The translations under genes and the position numbers were made by a program. Shown here one piece after another: positions 27,212 to 37,036 of a DNA stretch of 64,000 bases. The DNA is taken from positions 92,962 through 156,961 of the forward strand of contig NZ_BCXI01000018.1 in assembly GCF_001895025.1 (NCBI RefSeq), in the 5' to 3' direction. The DNA is from Rhodococcus zopfii NBRC 100606 = JCM 9919. Lineage in GTDB: Bacteria; Actinomycetota; Actinomycetes; Mycobacteriales; Mycobacteriaceae. Positions within the stretch are counted from its first letter, which is position 1; every line of letters begins with the position of its first letter. The notes beneath the pieces are model-generated. The model made no database searches and was not told where the DNA came from. It saw only the letters and a program-made list of their open reading frames with translations.

Positions 27212-28426
27212 GTGAGTGAGACGAGAACGGGCAACGGAACCGGGACCGACGACGGATTCGAGCTCCCGGTCGCGGCCCGCGCCGGAGTCGGCACCCGGCC
27301 GTTCGGCGTGTACGTGCACGTGCCCTTCTGTGCGACCCGTTGCGGCTATTGCGATTTCAACACCTACACCGCGGGGGAGCTGGGCTCGTCGGCGTCACCG
27401 CAGTCCTGGCTCGAGGGCCTGCGTCGCGAACTCGACATCGCCGCGGACATGATCGGCGCACCCGCCGCGGACACCGTGTTCGTCGGCGGCGGCACCCCGT
27501 CGCTGCTCGGACCGCGCGGCCTCGCCGACGTGCTCGGCGCTGTCCGGTCGAGTTTCGGGCTCGCGCCCGGCGCCGAGGTGACCACCGAATCCAACCCCGA
27601 ATCGACCGGACCCGAGTTCTTCTCGCGGATCCGCGCAGCCGGCTACACCCGCGTGTCGCTGGGCATGCAGTCGGCCGCGTCGCACGTGCTTGCCGTGCTC
27701 GACCGCACCCATACCCCCGGGCGGCCGGTCGCGGCGGCCCGAGAGGCCCGCGCCGCCGGGTTCGACCACGTCAACCTCGACCTCATCTACGGCACCCCCG
27801 GGGAACGCGACGAGGACCTCGACCGCTCCCTCGACGCCGTGCTCGACGCCGGCGTCGACCACGTCTCCGCGTACGCCCTGATCGTCGAGGACGGCACCGC
27901 CCTCGCGCGCCGAGTGCGTCGCGGTGAACTGCCCGCACCCGACGACGACGTGCTCGCCGCCCGCTACGAACGGATCGATGCACGCCTCGCGGCCGCCGGG
28001 CTGACGTGGTACGAGGTGTCGAACTGGGCGCGCGCCGGCGATCCGTCCGCGCGGTGTGCCCACAACCTCGGGTACTGGGACGGCGGCGACTGGTGGGGCG
28101 CGGGCCCCGGCGCACACAGCCACGTCGGTGGGGTCCGCTGGTGGAATGTCAAACACCCGGCCCGTTACGCCGAGACCCTGGCGCAGGGGCGGCTGCCGGT
28201 CGGCGGCAGCGAGCAGCTCACCGTCGAGGACGTCCACACCGAACTCGTGATGCTCACCGTGCGGCTGCGGACCGGCCTGCCGTGGGCGGCGCTCGCGCCG
28301 TCGGAGCGGGATGCCGCGCGCACGGTCGTCGCGGACGGGCTCGCCGATCTGCACGGTGACCACCTGGTCCTCACCGGCCGCGGTCGGCTCCTCGCCGACG
28401 CGGTGGTCCGCTCGATCCTCGTCTAA
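27212..28426 (+). CDS. hemW: radical SAM heme chaperone HemW (HemN-like)
   Basis: A 404-residue radical SAM protein with the cluster motif CATRCGYC (Cys40, Cys44, Cys47), the SAM segment VGGGTPSLL, LGMQSAASHVL and DLIYGTPGERDEDL. Lacking the extra residues of true anaerobic HemN, such proteins act as heme chaperones in many bacteria, so HemW is preferred over coproporphyrinogen dehydrogenase. The GTG start has GGAGG eight bases upstream. Divergent from the nirA leader. Confidence 0.88.
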   Translation: MSETRTGNGTGTDDGFELPVAARAGVGTRPFGVYVHVPFCATRCGYCDFNTYTAGELGSSASPQSWLEGLRRELDIAADMIGAPAADTVFVGGGTPSLLGPRGLADVLGAVRSSFGLAPGAEVTTESNPESTGPEFFSRIRAAGYTRVSLGMQSAASHVLAVLDRTHTPGRPVAAAREARAAGFDHVNLDLIYGTPGERDEDLDRSLDAVLDAGVDHVSAYALIVEDGTALARRVRRGELPAPDDDVLAARYERIDARLAAAGLTWYEVSNWARAGDPSARCAHNLGYWDGGDWWGAGPGAHSHVGGVRWWNVKHPARYAETLAQGRLPVGGSEQLTVEDVHTELVMLTVRLRTGLPWAALAPSERDAARTVVADGLADLHGDHLVLTGRGRLLADAVVRSILV

Positions 28427-28458
28427 CCGGATTTCGGCCCGACCTTCTACGGGTTTTC

Positions 28459-28513
28459 CCGAGCGAATGTACCGTTCGTCTTCGTCATCCGACTGAACGT
28501 GCCGTTCGCTCGG
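28459..28513. terminator. imperfect hairpin between hemW and a convergent gene
   Basis: CCGAGCGAA and TTCGCTCGG form the outer stem and CGTTC/GAACG an inner stem, separated by a 5/5 internal loop, with a 17-nt apical loop. It lies between two convergent stops, so a two-way terminator is the best reading. Confidence 0.45.
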
Positions 28514-28521
28514 AAATCGGG

Positions 28522-28923
28522 TCAGTCGGCGTCGCCGCGTTCGTCCGGGCGGTCCGCGTCCAGGTCGAACCAGTTCACCTCGGCGCTCGGTGCCTCGGCG
28601 CTCGGGCCGAGGTCGCCACCCGGGGTCAGCGCGTCGTAGTCGAAAACCCGCGCGTGCAACACGACGCGGTTGCGCAGCGCCGACCGCACCGCACGATGCA
28701 GGCCGTCCTCGAGATACAGCACGCCCTGCCACTGCACCGCGTGGGGAAACAGATCGCCGTAGAACGTGGAATCCTCCGACAGCAGGCGGTCGAGTTCGAG
28801 GACCTTCGTGGTGGTGACGATCTCGTCGAGCCGAACCTGCCGCGGGGGGATCCGAGACCAGTCGCGCAGCGACAGGCCGTGATCGGGATACGGTTTGCCG
28901 TCCCGGACACCCTTGAAAATCAT
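28522..28923 (-). CDS. conserved actinobacterial protein of unknown function (Rv2375-like position)
   Basis: A 133-residue soluble protein starting MIFKGVRDGKPYPDHGLSLR. Conserved-looking pieces are WSRIPPRQVRLDEIVTTTKV, LLSEDSTFYGDLFPHAVQW and LYLEDGLHRAVRSALRNR. A homologue sits between hrcA and the mycobactin region in M. tuberculosis (recalled), but no function is known. The ATG is chosen at the conserved MIFKGV; the frame is open upstream without similarity. The Asp/Glu-rich C-terminal tail is probably variable. Confidence 0.75.
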   Translation of the reverse strand: MIFKGVRDGKPYPDHGLSLRDWSRIPPRQVRLDEIVTTTKVLELDRLLSEDSTFYGDLFPHAVQWQGVLYLEDGLHRAVRSALRNRVVLHARVFDYDALTPGGDLGPSAEAPSAEVNWFDLDADRPDERGDAD

Positions 28924-28986
28924 GAACCCACAGTACGTGGGCCTCGCGAGACCGCCGTGTCCTCGGGTGGTGGTTCGTGCGGCGAC

Positions 28987-29039
28987 TAGACTGGGTCGAC
29001 GAGGCACGTAGCGCACGGCGCCGCGTGCAGGCTACGTGC
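28987..29039 (+). promoter_or_regulatory. hrcA promoter (-10) and 5'-leader hairpin
   Basis: TAGACT (28987-28992) is a good -10 box. About twelve bases later a stem forms: GCACGTAGC plus GCACG pairs with CGTGC plus GCTACGTGC, with a two-base AG bulge and a six-base loop (29004-29039). The hairpin would sit at the very 5' end of the hrcA mRNA. No CIRCE operator was recognised here. Confidence 0.5.
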
Positions 29040-29085
29040 GGGCGTAGCGCGCGGTTCGTGGCGGCAGAGACGGAGGTGGGCGGGG

Positions 29086-30129
29086 ATGTCGAGCACCGAG
29101 GAACGGCGATTCCAGGTGTTGCGCGCGATCGTTGCTGACTATGTGTCCACCAAGGAACCGATCGGGTCGAAGACGCTCGTGGAGCGGCACAACCTCGGCG
29201 TATCCAGCGCGACCGTCCGCAACGACATGGCCGTGCTCGAAGCCGAGGGATACATCACCCAGCCGCACACGAGTTCGGGGCGCGTGCCCACCGACAAGGG
29301 ATACCGGCAGTTCGTCGACCGGATCGCCGACGTCAAGCCGCTCTCGGGCGCCGAACGTCGCGCGATCCTGCAGTTCCTCGAGTCCGGCGTCGACCTCGAC
29401 GACGTCCTGCGCCGCGGGGTCCGGTTGCTCGCGCAGCTGACCCGGCAGGTCGCGGTCGTGCAGTATCCGACGCTGTCGGCATCGTCGGTGCGGCACCTCG
29501 AGGTCGTCGCCCTGACCCCGGCGCGGCTGTTGCTGGTGCTCATCACCGACTCGGGGCGGGTCGATCAGCGCATCGTCGAGCTCGGCGATGTCGTCGACGA
29601 CGACGGCCTGGCGCGGCTGCGCGACCTGTTCGGCGCGGCGCTGGCCGGCAAGCGGCTCGCCGCGGCGTCGATCGCCGTCTCGGAGTTGGCCGAGGAGGCG
29701 CCCGACGACCTGCGCGACGCGGTGATCCGCTGTGCGACCGTGCTCGTCGAGACGCTCGTCGAACATCCCGAGGAGCGGCTGGTGCTCGGCGGCACCGCGA
29801 ACCTGACCCGCAACGCCGGCGACTTCGACGGCCACACCGGCGTGCCCGGTTCGCTGCGTGCGGTCCTCGAGGCCCTCGAGGAGCAGGTCGTCGTGCTCAA
29901 GTTGCTCACCGCCAGTCAGGACGCGGGCCGCGTGACCGTCCGGATCGGGGAGGAGACGAAGGTTGCGGAAATGCGCGGGACGTCGGTGGTGTCCACCGGC
30001 TACGGCACCGCCGGTACCGTATTCGGCGGCCTCGGTGTGCTGGGCCCCACCCGGATGGACTATCCGGGAACCATCGCGTCGGTCGCGGCCGTTGCGAGAT
30101 ACATCGGCGAGGTGCTCGGCGAACGCTGA
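29086..30129 (+). CDS. hrcA: heat-inducible transcription repressor HrcA
   Basis: A 347-residue repressor. It has an N-terminal winged helix ([55 protein letters not shown]), then the GAF-like HrcA domain and a C-terminal [14 protein letters not shown] that is typical. HrcA represses chaperonin genes through CIRCE elements until heat or misfolded protein ties up GroEL. GGAGG precedes the ATG. It is followed by dnaJ 44 bp downstream, the standard actinobacterial hrcA-dnaJ2 pair. Confidence 0.95.
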   Translation: MSSTEERRFQVLRAIVADYVSTKEPIGSKTLVERHNLGVSSATVRNDMAVLEAEGYITQPHTSSGRVPTDKGYRQFVDRIADVKPLSGAERRAILQFLESGVDLDDVLRRGVRLLAQLTRQVAVVQYPTLSASSVRHLEVVALTPARLLLVLITDSGRVDQRIVELGDVVDDDGLARLRDLFGAALAGKRLAAASIAVSELAEEAPDDLRDAVIRCATVLVETLVEHPEERLVLGGTANLTRNAGDFDGHTGVPGSLRAVLEALEEQVVVLKLLTASQDAGRVTVRIGEETKVAEMRGTSVVSTGYGTAGTVFGGLGVLGPTRMDYPGTIASVAAVARYIGEVLGER

Positions 30130-30173
30130 GCACCGTCCATATCTGTGTAGAGAAGTAAGGACGAGAACCTAAC

Positions 30174-31328
30174 GTGGCACGGGACTACTACGGGACGCTC
30201 GGCGTGTCCAAGAACGCGACCGACCAGGAGATCAAGCGCGCGTACCGCAAGCTGGCGCGTGAGCATCACCCGGATGTGAACCCGGACGAGTCGGCGCAGA
30301 AGCGCTTCCAGGAGATCTCCGCGGCATACGAGGTGCTGTCGGATCCGGAGAAGCGGCGCATCGTCGACCTGGGCGGGGACCCCTTGGCGTCCGGTGGTGG
30401 CGCCGGGGCGGGCGGCTTCGGCGGCGCCGGATTCGGTGGCCTCGGCGACGTGTTCGAGGCGTTCTTCGGCGGCGGCGGGGGCGGCGGTACGCGGGGGCCT
30501 CGCGGTCGCGTGCAACCCGGTGCCGACTCACTGCTGCGTACGCGGCTGACCCTCGACGAATGCGCGACCGGCGTCACGAAGACCATCACCGTCGACACCG
30601 CGATCCTGTGTGACGGCTGCACCGGGTCGGGTACCAACGGCGATTCGAAGCCGGTCCTGTGCGAGACCTGTGGCGGCGCCGGCGAGGTCCAGTCCGTGCA
30701 GCGTTCGTTCCTCGGCCAGGTCATGACGTCCCGACCGTGCCCGACCTGCCGGGGTGCCGGTGAGACCATCCCGGACCCGTGCCGCAAGTGCGGCGGCGAC
30801 GGCCGCGTGCGTTCGCGCCGCGACATCACCGTCAAGGTGCCGGCCGGTGTCGGCAACGGCATGCGCATCCGGCTCGCCGCGCAGGGCGAGGTCGGCCCCG
30901 GTGGCGGCCCCGCCGGCGACCTGTACGTCGAGGTGATCGAGCAGCAGCACGACGTGTTCGTCCGCGACGGCGACGATCTGCACTGCACCATCCGGGTGCC
31001 GATGGTCGACGCCGCACTGGGCACCACCGTCACGCTCGACACGATCCTCGACGGCCCCACCGAGATCACCGTGGACGCCGGCACGCAGCCCGGCTCGGTC
31101 GCGGTGCTGCGCGGGCACGGCATGCCGAAATTGCGTTCGGGCATCCGCGGCGATCTGCACGCCCACCTCGAGGTGGTCGTGCCGTCGAAGCTCGACCACA
31201 AGCAGGCCAAGCTGCTCGAGGACCTGCGGCGCCACAGCGATCGCGATCGCGCCGAGGTCGTGTCCAACACCTCGCAGCATTCCGGGGGCCTGTTCTCCCG
31301 GCTGCGCGACGCGTTCAGCGCCCGCTAG
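30174..31328 (+). CDS. dnaJ: chaperone DnaJ (second DnaJ, hrcA-linked)
   Basis: A 384-residue type I J-protein. The J domain has HPD at residues 32-34, followed by a Gly/Phe-rich linker, four zinc-finger repeats ([32 protein letters not shown]) and C-terminal substrate-binding domains. It delivers clients to DnaK. The GTG start ([10 protein letters not shown]) follows GTAAGGACGAG. Being next to hrcA, it corresponds to DnaJ2 of mycobacteria. Confidence 0.95.
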   Translation: MARDYYGTLGVSKNATDQEIKRAYRKLAREHHPDVNPDESAQKRFQEISAAYEVLSDPEKRRIVDLGGDPLASGGGAGAGGFGGAGFGGLGDVFEAFFGGGGGGGTRGPRGRVQPGADSLLRTRLTLDECATGVTKTITVDTAILCDGCTGSGTNGDSKPVLCETCGGAGEVQSVQRSFLGQVMTSRPCPTCRGAGETIPDPCRKCGGDGRVRSRRDITVKVPAGVGNGMRIRLAAQGEVGPGGGPAGDLYVEVIEQQHDVFVRDGDDLHCTIRVPMVDAALGTTVTLDTILDGPTEITVDAGTQPGSVAVLRGHGMPKLRSGIRGDLHAHLEVVVPSKLDHKQAKLLEDLRRHSDRDRAEVVSNTSQHSGGLFSRLRDAFSAR

Positions 31329-31337
31329 GCCACCGCG

Positions 31338-32099
31338 GTGGCCGCGACCCTGTTCTATCTGGATCCGCTGCCCGGCACCGGTGAGGTCGCGGTGCTCGAC
31401 GGCAAGGAAGGCCGGCACGCCGCGACGGTCCGCCGCATCGCGGTCGGGGAGCGGCTTGTGCTCTCCGACGGTCGCGGCGGTGTCGCCGAGGTCGAAGTGA
31501 GCGCCGTCGCGAAGGACCGGCTCGAGGCGACGGTCCTGAACCGTCGTGAGCTGGCCGCACCGGCACCCTCGGTGACCGTGGTGCAGGCACTGCCGAAGTC
31601 GGAGCGGTCGGAGCTGGCCGTCGAACTCGCCACCGAAGCCGGCGCGGACGCGTTCGTGCCGTGGCAGGCCGCGCGGTGCATCGCCCGCTGGGACGGACCG
31701 AAGGCCGACAAGGGTGTGGCCCGCTGGCAGGCCGTCGCGGTCGCGGCGGCCAAGCAGTCGCGGCGGCCGCACATTCCCGCCGTCGCGCCGGCGACCCGCA
31801 CCGCCGGAGTCGTCGCCCTGGTCCGCGAGACGGTCGCGCGCGGCGGTGTCGTCGCGGTGCTGCACGAGTCGGCGACCGCACCGTTCGCGTCGCTGCCGCT
31901 CGCGGATGTTCCGGAGCTGGTACTCGTCGTCGGACCGGAGGGCGGACTCGACGACAGCGAGGTCGCGGCGCTCACCGAGGCCGGTGCCACGCCGGTGCTG
32001 CTCGGGCCGACCGTGCTGCGCACATCGACGGCCGCCGCGGTCGCGCTCGGGGCGGTCGGGGTGCTGTCCGGTCGCTGGGGCACACGCCCGCTCGACTAG
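31338..32099 (+). CDS. rsmE: 16S rRNA (uracil1498-N3)-methyltransferase RsmE
   Basis: A 253-residue SPOUT-fold methyltransferase with the PUA-like N-terminus ([22 protein letters not shown] order), [20 protein letters not shown], the SAM knot [15 protein letters not shown] and [13 protein letters not shown]. It methylates U1498 in the 30S decoding region. The GTG start is nine bases after the dnaJ stop, so it is co-transcribed with hrcA-dnaJ. Confidence 0.93.
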   Translation: MAATLFYLDPLPGTGEVAVLDGKEGRHAATVRRIAVGERLVLSDGRGGVAEVEVSAVAKDRLEATVLNRRELAAPAPSVTVVQALPKSERSELAVELATEAGADAFVPWQAARCIARWDGPKADKGVARWQAVAVAAAKQSRRPHIPAVAPATRTAGVVALVRETVARGGVVAVLHESATAPFASLPLADVPELVLVVGPEGGLDDSEVAALTEAGATPVLLGPTVLRTSTAAAVALGAVGVLSGRWGTRPLD

Positions 32100-32109
32100 C
32101 GTTTCGGGC

Positions 32110-32868
32110 ATGTCGCGTACCCGCATCGCCTACGGCCCGGAGCCCGAGCAGTTCGGTCATCTCTACCTGCCGGACGGTACGGCCGGGGAGCCGGTGCCGG
32201 TGGTGATGGTCATCCACGGCGGGTACTGGAGCGGCAGCTACCACCTCAACCTCGGCACCCCGCTCGCGACGGAACTCGCCCGGCGCGGCGTAGCCGCGTG
32301 GAACATCGAATACCGCCGTCTCGGGGCGGGCGGCCGGTGGCCGGAGATGTCCGCGGACGTGGTGGCCGCGCTCGAAGCGACCGCGACGCTCGTCGCCGAC
32401 GACGCCCGCGCCGCCGGCGTCGAACTCGATCCGACGCAGGTGCGGGTCGTCGGGCACTCGGCCGGTGGACAGCTCGCGGTCTGGCTCGCCGGCGAGGACA
32501 CCGCGGTGCGACCGTCGCTGGTGGTGGGCCAGGCCGCCGCCCTGGATCTGGCGTCGGCCGGGGAGCGGGGCCGGCGCGTCGACTATCTCGAGGACCTGTT
32601 CGGCGAGCCCTTCGAGGAGAACCCGCACGTGTACCGGTCGGCGTCGCCGCGACACCGCCTGCCGATCGGCCGGTCGATCGTGCTCGTCCACGGCTCCGAG
32701 GACGAGCAGGTCCCGGCGAAGATCGCCGCGCGCTACGCCGATGCGGCCCGGGAGGCCGGTGACGAAGTGGCCCTGCACGTCGTCGACGGGGAGGACCACT
32801 TCGCGTTCCTGAACAGGGACACCGCCTGCTGGAAGCTGTCGCTGGATCTGCTGCTCGCGCAGTCCTAG
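32110..32868 (+). CDS. alpha/beta hydrolase (esterase / kynurenine formamidase-like)
   Basis: A 252-residue hydrolase with the oxyanion motif IHGGYW, the nucleophile elbow GHSAGGQ and a late VDGEDHF with the probable catalytic His. The HGGYW type places it in the HSL/formamidase-like group; the substrate is unknown. Starts eleven bases after rsmE. Its stop codon and that of the convergent MFS gene share the four bases CTAG, so the two genes meet tail to tail with no spacer. Confidence 0.85.
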   Translation: MSRTRIAYGPEPEQFGHLYLPDGTAGEPVPVVMVIHGGYWSGSYHLNLGTPLATELARRGVAAWNIEYRRLGAGGRWPEMSADVVAALEATATLVADDARAAGVELDPTQVRVVGHSAGGQLAVWLAGEDTAVRPSLVVGQAAALDLASAGERGRRVDYLEDLFGEPFEENPHVYRSASPRHRLPIGRSIVLVHGSEDEQVPAKIAARYADAAREAGDEVALHVVDGEDHFAFLNRDTACWKLSLDLLLAQS

Positions 32869-34457
32869 GGGGTCCTGCCGACAGAGACCGTCGCAGGCAG
32901 GATCAGCGCGACCACGACGGTGCCGACAGCCAGCGCGATGCCGCCGACCAGCGCGGCGTCGACGATCGCATGGGCGAACGCCGCGCTCGACGAATCCAGC
33001 AGCGGTTGGGCGTAGGACTTCGCGAACGGGTTCGCGGCCAGTTCCTCCGCGACGATCGCGGCGCCACCGACCGAATCGCCGGCCGCCTCCAGCGCGAGGG
33101 CAGCCTGGTCGGCCAGATCGCCGGTGAGGTTGTTCAGTGGTAGGCCGGACAGGAACCCGGCGATCTCGTCGTGGTACGACGTGGCGAGCACCGACCCGAG
33201 CAGCGCGATGCCGAGGGAGCCGCCGAACTCGACGGCGGTGTCGTTCAGGCCACCGGCCGCACCGAGCTCGGTGCCGGGGAATCCCCCCATGATCAGATCG
33301 GTCGCCGGGGGGACGGCCAGGCCGATGCCGAGACCGACCAGCAGCAGTGACGCCAGGAAGATGCCGTAACCGGAAGCCGGTTCGAGCAGGACGAGCAGCA
33401 GCACCCCGGCGGACGTCGCGGCCATGCCGCCGGACACGAGGAAGCGCGCGCCGAGCCGGGGGACGAGGCGGCCGCTGAGCGCGGCACCGACCGAGACCGA
33501 CGCCGCGAGCGGCAGCAGGCGCAGGCCCGTCTCGAGTGGTCCGTACCCGAGCACGAACTGGAACTGCTGGGCGACGAAATAGATGAGCCCGAAGGTCGCG
33601 AAGAACAGCAGCAGCACCGCGATGCAGGCACCGCCGACCGGGCGATCGGTCACGCGCCGCAGGTTCAGCAGCGGCTGCGGATGCCGCAGTTCCCACGCGA
33701 CGAATGCGAGCGCGGCGACGACCGAGGCGCCGAGCGCACCCAGTGCCGGGGCACTCCAACCGAAGTGGAAGCCGTCGATGATCGCATAGATGATGCCGCC
33801 GAGGGTGATCACCGACAGGGCGCCGCCGATCCAGTCGACGCGCGTGATCCCGTCGGCCTTCGATGCCGGAACCAGCGCGAGCGCCGCGACCGCGGCGAAC
33901 GCGGCGATGGGAACGTTGATGAGGAACGTCGATCCCCAGGAGTGGCTCTCGAGGAGCCACCCTGCCAGCAGCGGCCCGAGTGCGATGGCAAGCCCGGACG
34001 TCGCGGCCCACGCGGCGATCGCGCGTGCCCGCTCGGAGGCGGGGAACATCGCCACCAGCAGCGACAGGGTCGCGGGCATGATCACCGCGGCGCCGGTGCC
34101 CATGACGATGCGCGCGACGATCACCGCGGTCGCGGTGTCGGCGAGGCTGCCGGCGATCGCACCGGCCGCGAAGATCGCCAGACCGGTCAGCAGTGCTGCT
34201 CGCCGGCCGTAGCGGTCGCCGAGCGCCCCGCACAGCAGCATCAGCGCTGCGTAGGGGACGGTGTAGCCGTCGATGATCCACTGCATGTCGGCGCTGGTGA
34301 GCGCGAGTTCGCGGAGCATGCTCGGTGCCGCGACGATCAGCGCGGTGTTGGCCATCACGACGATCAGCAGGCTCAGGCACAGCACCGCCAGTCCAGCCCA
34401 GCGGCGCGGATAGGGCGGGGCGGGTGCGGACGGCGCGTGGCCGGCGACTGTCGTCAT
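32865..34457 (-). CDS. MFS exporter of the DHA2 (EmrB/QacA, 14-TM) family
   Basis: A 530-residue membrane protein with about 14 hydrophobic helices. Motif A is visible as GALGDRYGRRAALL, the N-terminal helix reads VLCLSLLIVVMANTALIVAAP and the motif C region is GPLLAGWLLESHSWGSTFLINVP. Such drug:H+ antiporters export cationic drugs or toxic metabolites; substrate unknown. GGAGAG precedes the ATG. Divergent from a TetR gene with two operator-like palindromes in between, so it is almost certainly under TetR control. Confidence 0.9.
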   Translation of the reverse strand: MTTVAGHAPSAPAPPYPRRWAGLAVLCLSLLIVVMANTALIVAAPSMLRELALTSADMQWIIDGYTVPYAALMLLCGALGDRYGRRAALLTGLAIFAAGAIAGSLADTATAVIVARIVMGTGAAVIMPATLSLLVAMFPASERARAIAAWAATSGLAIALGPLLAGWLLESHSWGSTFLINVPIAAFAAVAALALVPASKADGITRVDWIGGALSVITLGGIIYAIIDGFHFGWSAPALGALGASVVAALAFVAWELRHPQPLLNLRRVTDRPVGGACIAVLLLFFATFGLIYFVAQQFQFVLGYGPLETGLRLLPLAASVSVGAALSGRLVPRLGARFLVSGGMAATSAGVLLLVLLEPASGYGIFLASLLLVGLGIGLAVPPATDLIMGGFPGTELGAAGGLNDTAVEFGGSLGIALLGSVLATSYHDEIAGFLSGLPLNNLTGDLADQAALALEAAGDSVGGAAIVAEELAANPFAKSYAQPLLDSSSAAFAHAIVDAALVGGIALAVGTVVVALILPATVSVGRTP

Positions 34458-34502
34458 GAACTCTCCTTCGACGCTTCGGAACGGGGTGACGCGGAACACT
34501 AA

Positions 34503-34546
34503 TTGCACAACAGTGTGCAACCTAGGTTTCTGCACACGGGTGTGCA
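34503..34546. promoter_or_regulatory. tandem TetR operators overlapping the MFS promoter
   Basis: Two palindromes of the form TGCACA-N4-TGTGCA: TTGCACA-ACAG-TGTGCAA (34503-34520) and TGCACA-CGGG-TGTGCA (34531-34546), 27 bp centre to centre. On the minus strand a -35 TTGCAC (34542-34547) and a -10 TAGGTT (34519-34524) are 17 bp apart, so both operators cover the exporter promoter. Confidence 0.75.
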
Positions 34547-34575
34547 ACTAAACTTGATCGAGATCACAGGAATTC

Positions 34576-35271
34576 GTGGAAGAGGTGTGCAGCGTGCAGG
34601 AATCGGTCGCGCAACCGCGCGCGAGTTCTCGCGTTCCGCCGCCGCGGACCCGGGCGAAGGCCAACCGGCGCCGCATCCTCGACGCGGCGATGGAGTGTTT
34701 CGCGGCCGACCCCGACGCCAGCATGGACGACGTCGCGCGTGGCGCAGGTGTCGTCCGCCGCACCGTCTACGCGCACTTCCCGAATCGAGACTCCCTCGTC
34801 GACGGCATCGCCGCCGACGCCGCCGCGGAACTGGCCGCCGCGGTCGATCTCGCCGAACCCGACGGCCCCGACCTCGCCCTCGCGGTCGGTGCGTTGCGAA
34901 TCTGGCCGGTCGGGGACCGGTTCCGGCTGCTGCTGTCCTTCGCCCGCAAGGAGGTGGGCGAGCAGTGCATCGCCGACCTCGTCGCACCCGTGCGCACCCG
35001 CACGCTCGATGTCGTCGAACGTGGTCGCGCCGCGGGGATCTTCTCCGGCTATCTGCCGGCGGTGGTACTCGTCGGGATGATGGAGGGTCTGACCATGGCC
35101 ACCCTGGAACAGGCCAATCTCGGACTCGTCCGCGACTCCGGGGACAGCGTCGCGCTGGGCACGCTGGTGCTGGCCGGGGTCGCCCCGGATCGTGCCGCGG
35201 AGGTCGTCGAACAGGCTCGCCGGTGGCTGCGCGAGCACGCTCCCGACCCGGAGGCGGGGGTAATGCGGTGA
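34576..35271 (+). CDS. TetR family repressor of the adjacent exporter
   Basis: A 231-residue regulator. The N-terminal helix-turn-helix is RRRILDAAMECFAADPDASM followed by DDVARGAGVVRRTVYAHFPNR, typical TetR. The C-terminal ligand domain is less conserved. The GTG start has CAGGA upstream; a GTG six codons later is also possible. Divergent arrangement and two shared operators show it controls the exporter and itself, released by an unknown drug or metabolite. Confidence 0.88.
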   Translation: MEEVCSVQESVAQPRASSRVPPPRTRAKANRRRILDAAMECFAADPDASMDDVARGAGVVRRTVYAHFPNRDSLVDGIAADAAAELAAAVDLAEPDGPDLALAVGALRIWPVGDRFRLLLSFARKEVGEQCIADLVAPVRTRTLDVVERGRAAGIFSGYLPAVVLVGMMEGLTMATLEQANLGLVRDSGDSVALGTLVLAGVAPDRAAEVVEQARRWLREHAPDPEAGVMR

Positions 35272-35291
35272 ATGTCCCCGCTGTCCGGCGC

Positions 35292-35297
35292 TAGACT
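35292..35297 (+). promoter_or_regulatory. -10 element upstream of phoH
   Basis: TAGACT, identical to the hrcA and dnaG -10 boxes, lies 60 bp before the preferred phoH start in the short gap after the TetR gene. Confidence 0.45.
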
Positions 35298-35356
35298 GAC
35301 ACGCACGCGACAACCGTCGTGTGCGAGCTGAATCGAAAGCAGGCCGTACCGTCCAC

Positions 35357-36421
35357 GTGAGTGAATCAGACGACACCCGCGACCCCGGAAATGCCGAACG
35401 GGTCACCGTTCGATCCAGCATGGACCTGCCGCCGGAGGCCGCGGCACCGCTGCTCGGGGCGGCCGACGAGAACCTCGTCGCCCTCGAACGCGTACTCGAC
35501 GCGGACATCCACGTGCGCGGCAATTCCGTCACCCTCACCGGGACCTCCGCCGACGTCGCACTCGCCGAAAGGGTCATCGGGGAACTCGTCACCCTGGTCG
35601 GCCGCGGCCAGCGCGTGACCCCCGACGCCGTGCGCCGCACCGTGGGCATGCTCACCCAGGGGCTGTCCGAATCCCCGGCCGATGTGCTGAGCCTGGACAT
35701 CCTGTCGCGGCGCGGAAAGACGATCCGGCCCAAGACGCTCAATCAGAAGCGCTACGTCGACGCGATCGACTCCAACACCATCGTCTTCGGCGTCGGTCCC
35801 GCCGGTACCGGCAAGACCTATCTCGCGATGGCGAAGGCTGTGCAGGCCCTGCAGACCAAGCAGGTCACGCGCATCATCCTGACCCGCCCCGCGGTCGAGG
35901 CCGGCGAACGCCTCGGATTCCTGCCGGGCACATTGCACGAGAAAATCGATCCCTATCTGCGCCCGCTGCACGACGCGCTGCACGACATGATGGATCCGGA
36001 GTCGATCCCGAAGCTCATGCAGGCCGGGGTCATCGAGGTCGCTCCGCTGGCATACATGCGTGGCCGCACGTTGAATGACGCCTTCATCATCCTCGACGAG
36101 GCACAGAACACCACGGCCGAGCAGATGAAGATGTTCCTCACCCGTCTCGGATTCGGGTCGAAGATCGTTGTGACCGGCGACATCACGCAGGTCGACCTGC
36201 CCGGCGGGGCCCGTTCGGGCCTGCGCGCCGCCACCGAGATCCTCGACGACATCGACGGCATCCACTTCGCGATGCTCGACAGCAGCGACGTGGTGCGGCA
36301 CAAGCTGGTGTCGGACATCGTCGACGCCTACGGCCGCTACGAGGCCGAACGCTCCGGCGGTGTCGGCATCGGCAACCGGGCGCAGCGGCGCGCCACCCAG
36401 CACCGGGTACAGCGCCGATGA
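35357..36421 (+). CDS. phoH: PhoH family protein (PhoH1-like ATPase)
   Basis: A 354-residue protein. After an N-terminal KH-like region ([20 protein letters not shown]) the PhoH ATPase domain has Walker [37 protein letters not shown] and Walker [12 protein letters not shown]. It is linked to RNA metabolism with YbeY, encoded next. The GTG at SESDDTR is preferred; a GTG twelve codons earlier is in frame. Neither has a clear Shine-Dalgarno sequence, so the start is uncertain. Confidence 0.9.
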   Translation: MSESDDTRDPGNAERVTVRSSMDLPPEAAAPLLGAADENLVALERVLDADIHVRGNSVTLTGTSADVALAERVIGELVTLVGRGQRVTPDAVRRTVGMLTQGLSESPADVLSLDILSRRGKTIRPKTLNQKRYVDAIDSNTIVFGVGPAGTGKTYLAMAKAVQALQTKQVTRIILTRPAVEAGERLGFLPGTLHEKIDPYLRPLHDALHDMMDPESIPKLMQAGVIEVAPLAYMRGRTLNDAFIILDEAQNTTAEQMKMFLTRLGFGSKIVVTGDITQVDLPGGARSGLRAATEILDDIDGIHFAMLDSSDVVRHKLVSDIVDAYGRYEAERSGGVGIGNRAQRRATQHRVQRR

Positions 36422-36470
36422 GCAACCCCCACTTTGGAATCCAGCCCGCAGTGCAGAAGGAACGACACCG

Positions 36471-37013
36471 ATGAGCATCGAGATCTCGAACGAATCCGGG
36501 ATGGACGTCGTCGAGGAGAACCTGCTCGACGTCGCCCGCTTCGTGATCGCGCGGATGGACGTGCACCCCGCGGCGGAACTGTCGATGGTGCTCGTCGACT
36601 GCGACGCCATGGCCGATCTGCACATGCGGTGGATGGACCTGCCGGGTCCCACCGACGTGATGTCCTTCCCGATGGACGAACTCGAACCGGGCGGTCGTCC
36701 GGATGCACCCGAACCGGGTCCGTCGATGCTCGGTGACATCGTGCTGTGCCCGTCGTTCGCGGCGGAACAGGCCACCAAGGCCGGGCATTCCCTCGACCAC
36801 GAGCTCGCCCTGCTCACCGTGCACGGCATGCTGCACCTGCTCGGCTACGACCACGCCGAGCCCGAGGAGGAGAAGGAGATGTTCGGCCTGCAGAACCAGC
36901 TCCTCGAGGAGTGGTACGAGGAACTGCGCCGCGCCGAGCACGAGGCCCGTCTCGCCGCGCGCGACCAGCAGCTTCTCGGCAAGGTCGGTTTGTCCGACAC
37001 TCCCGAGCAGTAG
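36471..37013 (+). CDS. ybeY: endoribonuclease YbeY (16S rRNA maturation)
   Basis: A 180-residue metalloprotein with the zinc motif [11 protein letters not shown] (His118, His122, His128) and the upstream DVMSFPMDE and [10 protein letters not shown]. YbeY acts in 16S rRNA 3'-end processing and ribosome quality control. AGAAGGA precedes the ATG (MSIEISN). An in-frame ATG within phoH would add 37 residues not found in the family. It sits in the conserved phoH-ybeY-CBS-era string. Confidence 0.94.
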   Translation: MSIEISNESGMDVVEENLLDVARFVIARMDVHPAAELSMVLVDCDAMADLHMRWMDLPGPTDVMSFPMDELEPGGRPDAPEPGPSMLGDIVLCPSFAAEQATKAGHSLDHELALLTVHGMLHLLGYDHAEPEEEKEMFGLQNQLLEEWYEELRRAEHEARLAARDQQLLGKVGLSDTPEQ

Positions 37014-37036
37014 CGGGGCGTCGTGGGAGCAAACGC

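Noticed and set aside
28924..29085. CIRCE operator (TTAGCACTC-N9-GAGTGCTAA) upstream of hrcA
   Set aside because: No match was found; the inverted repeat present there has a different sequence.
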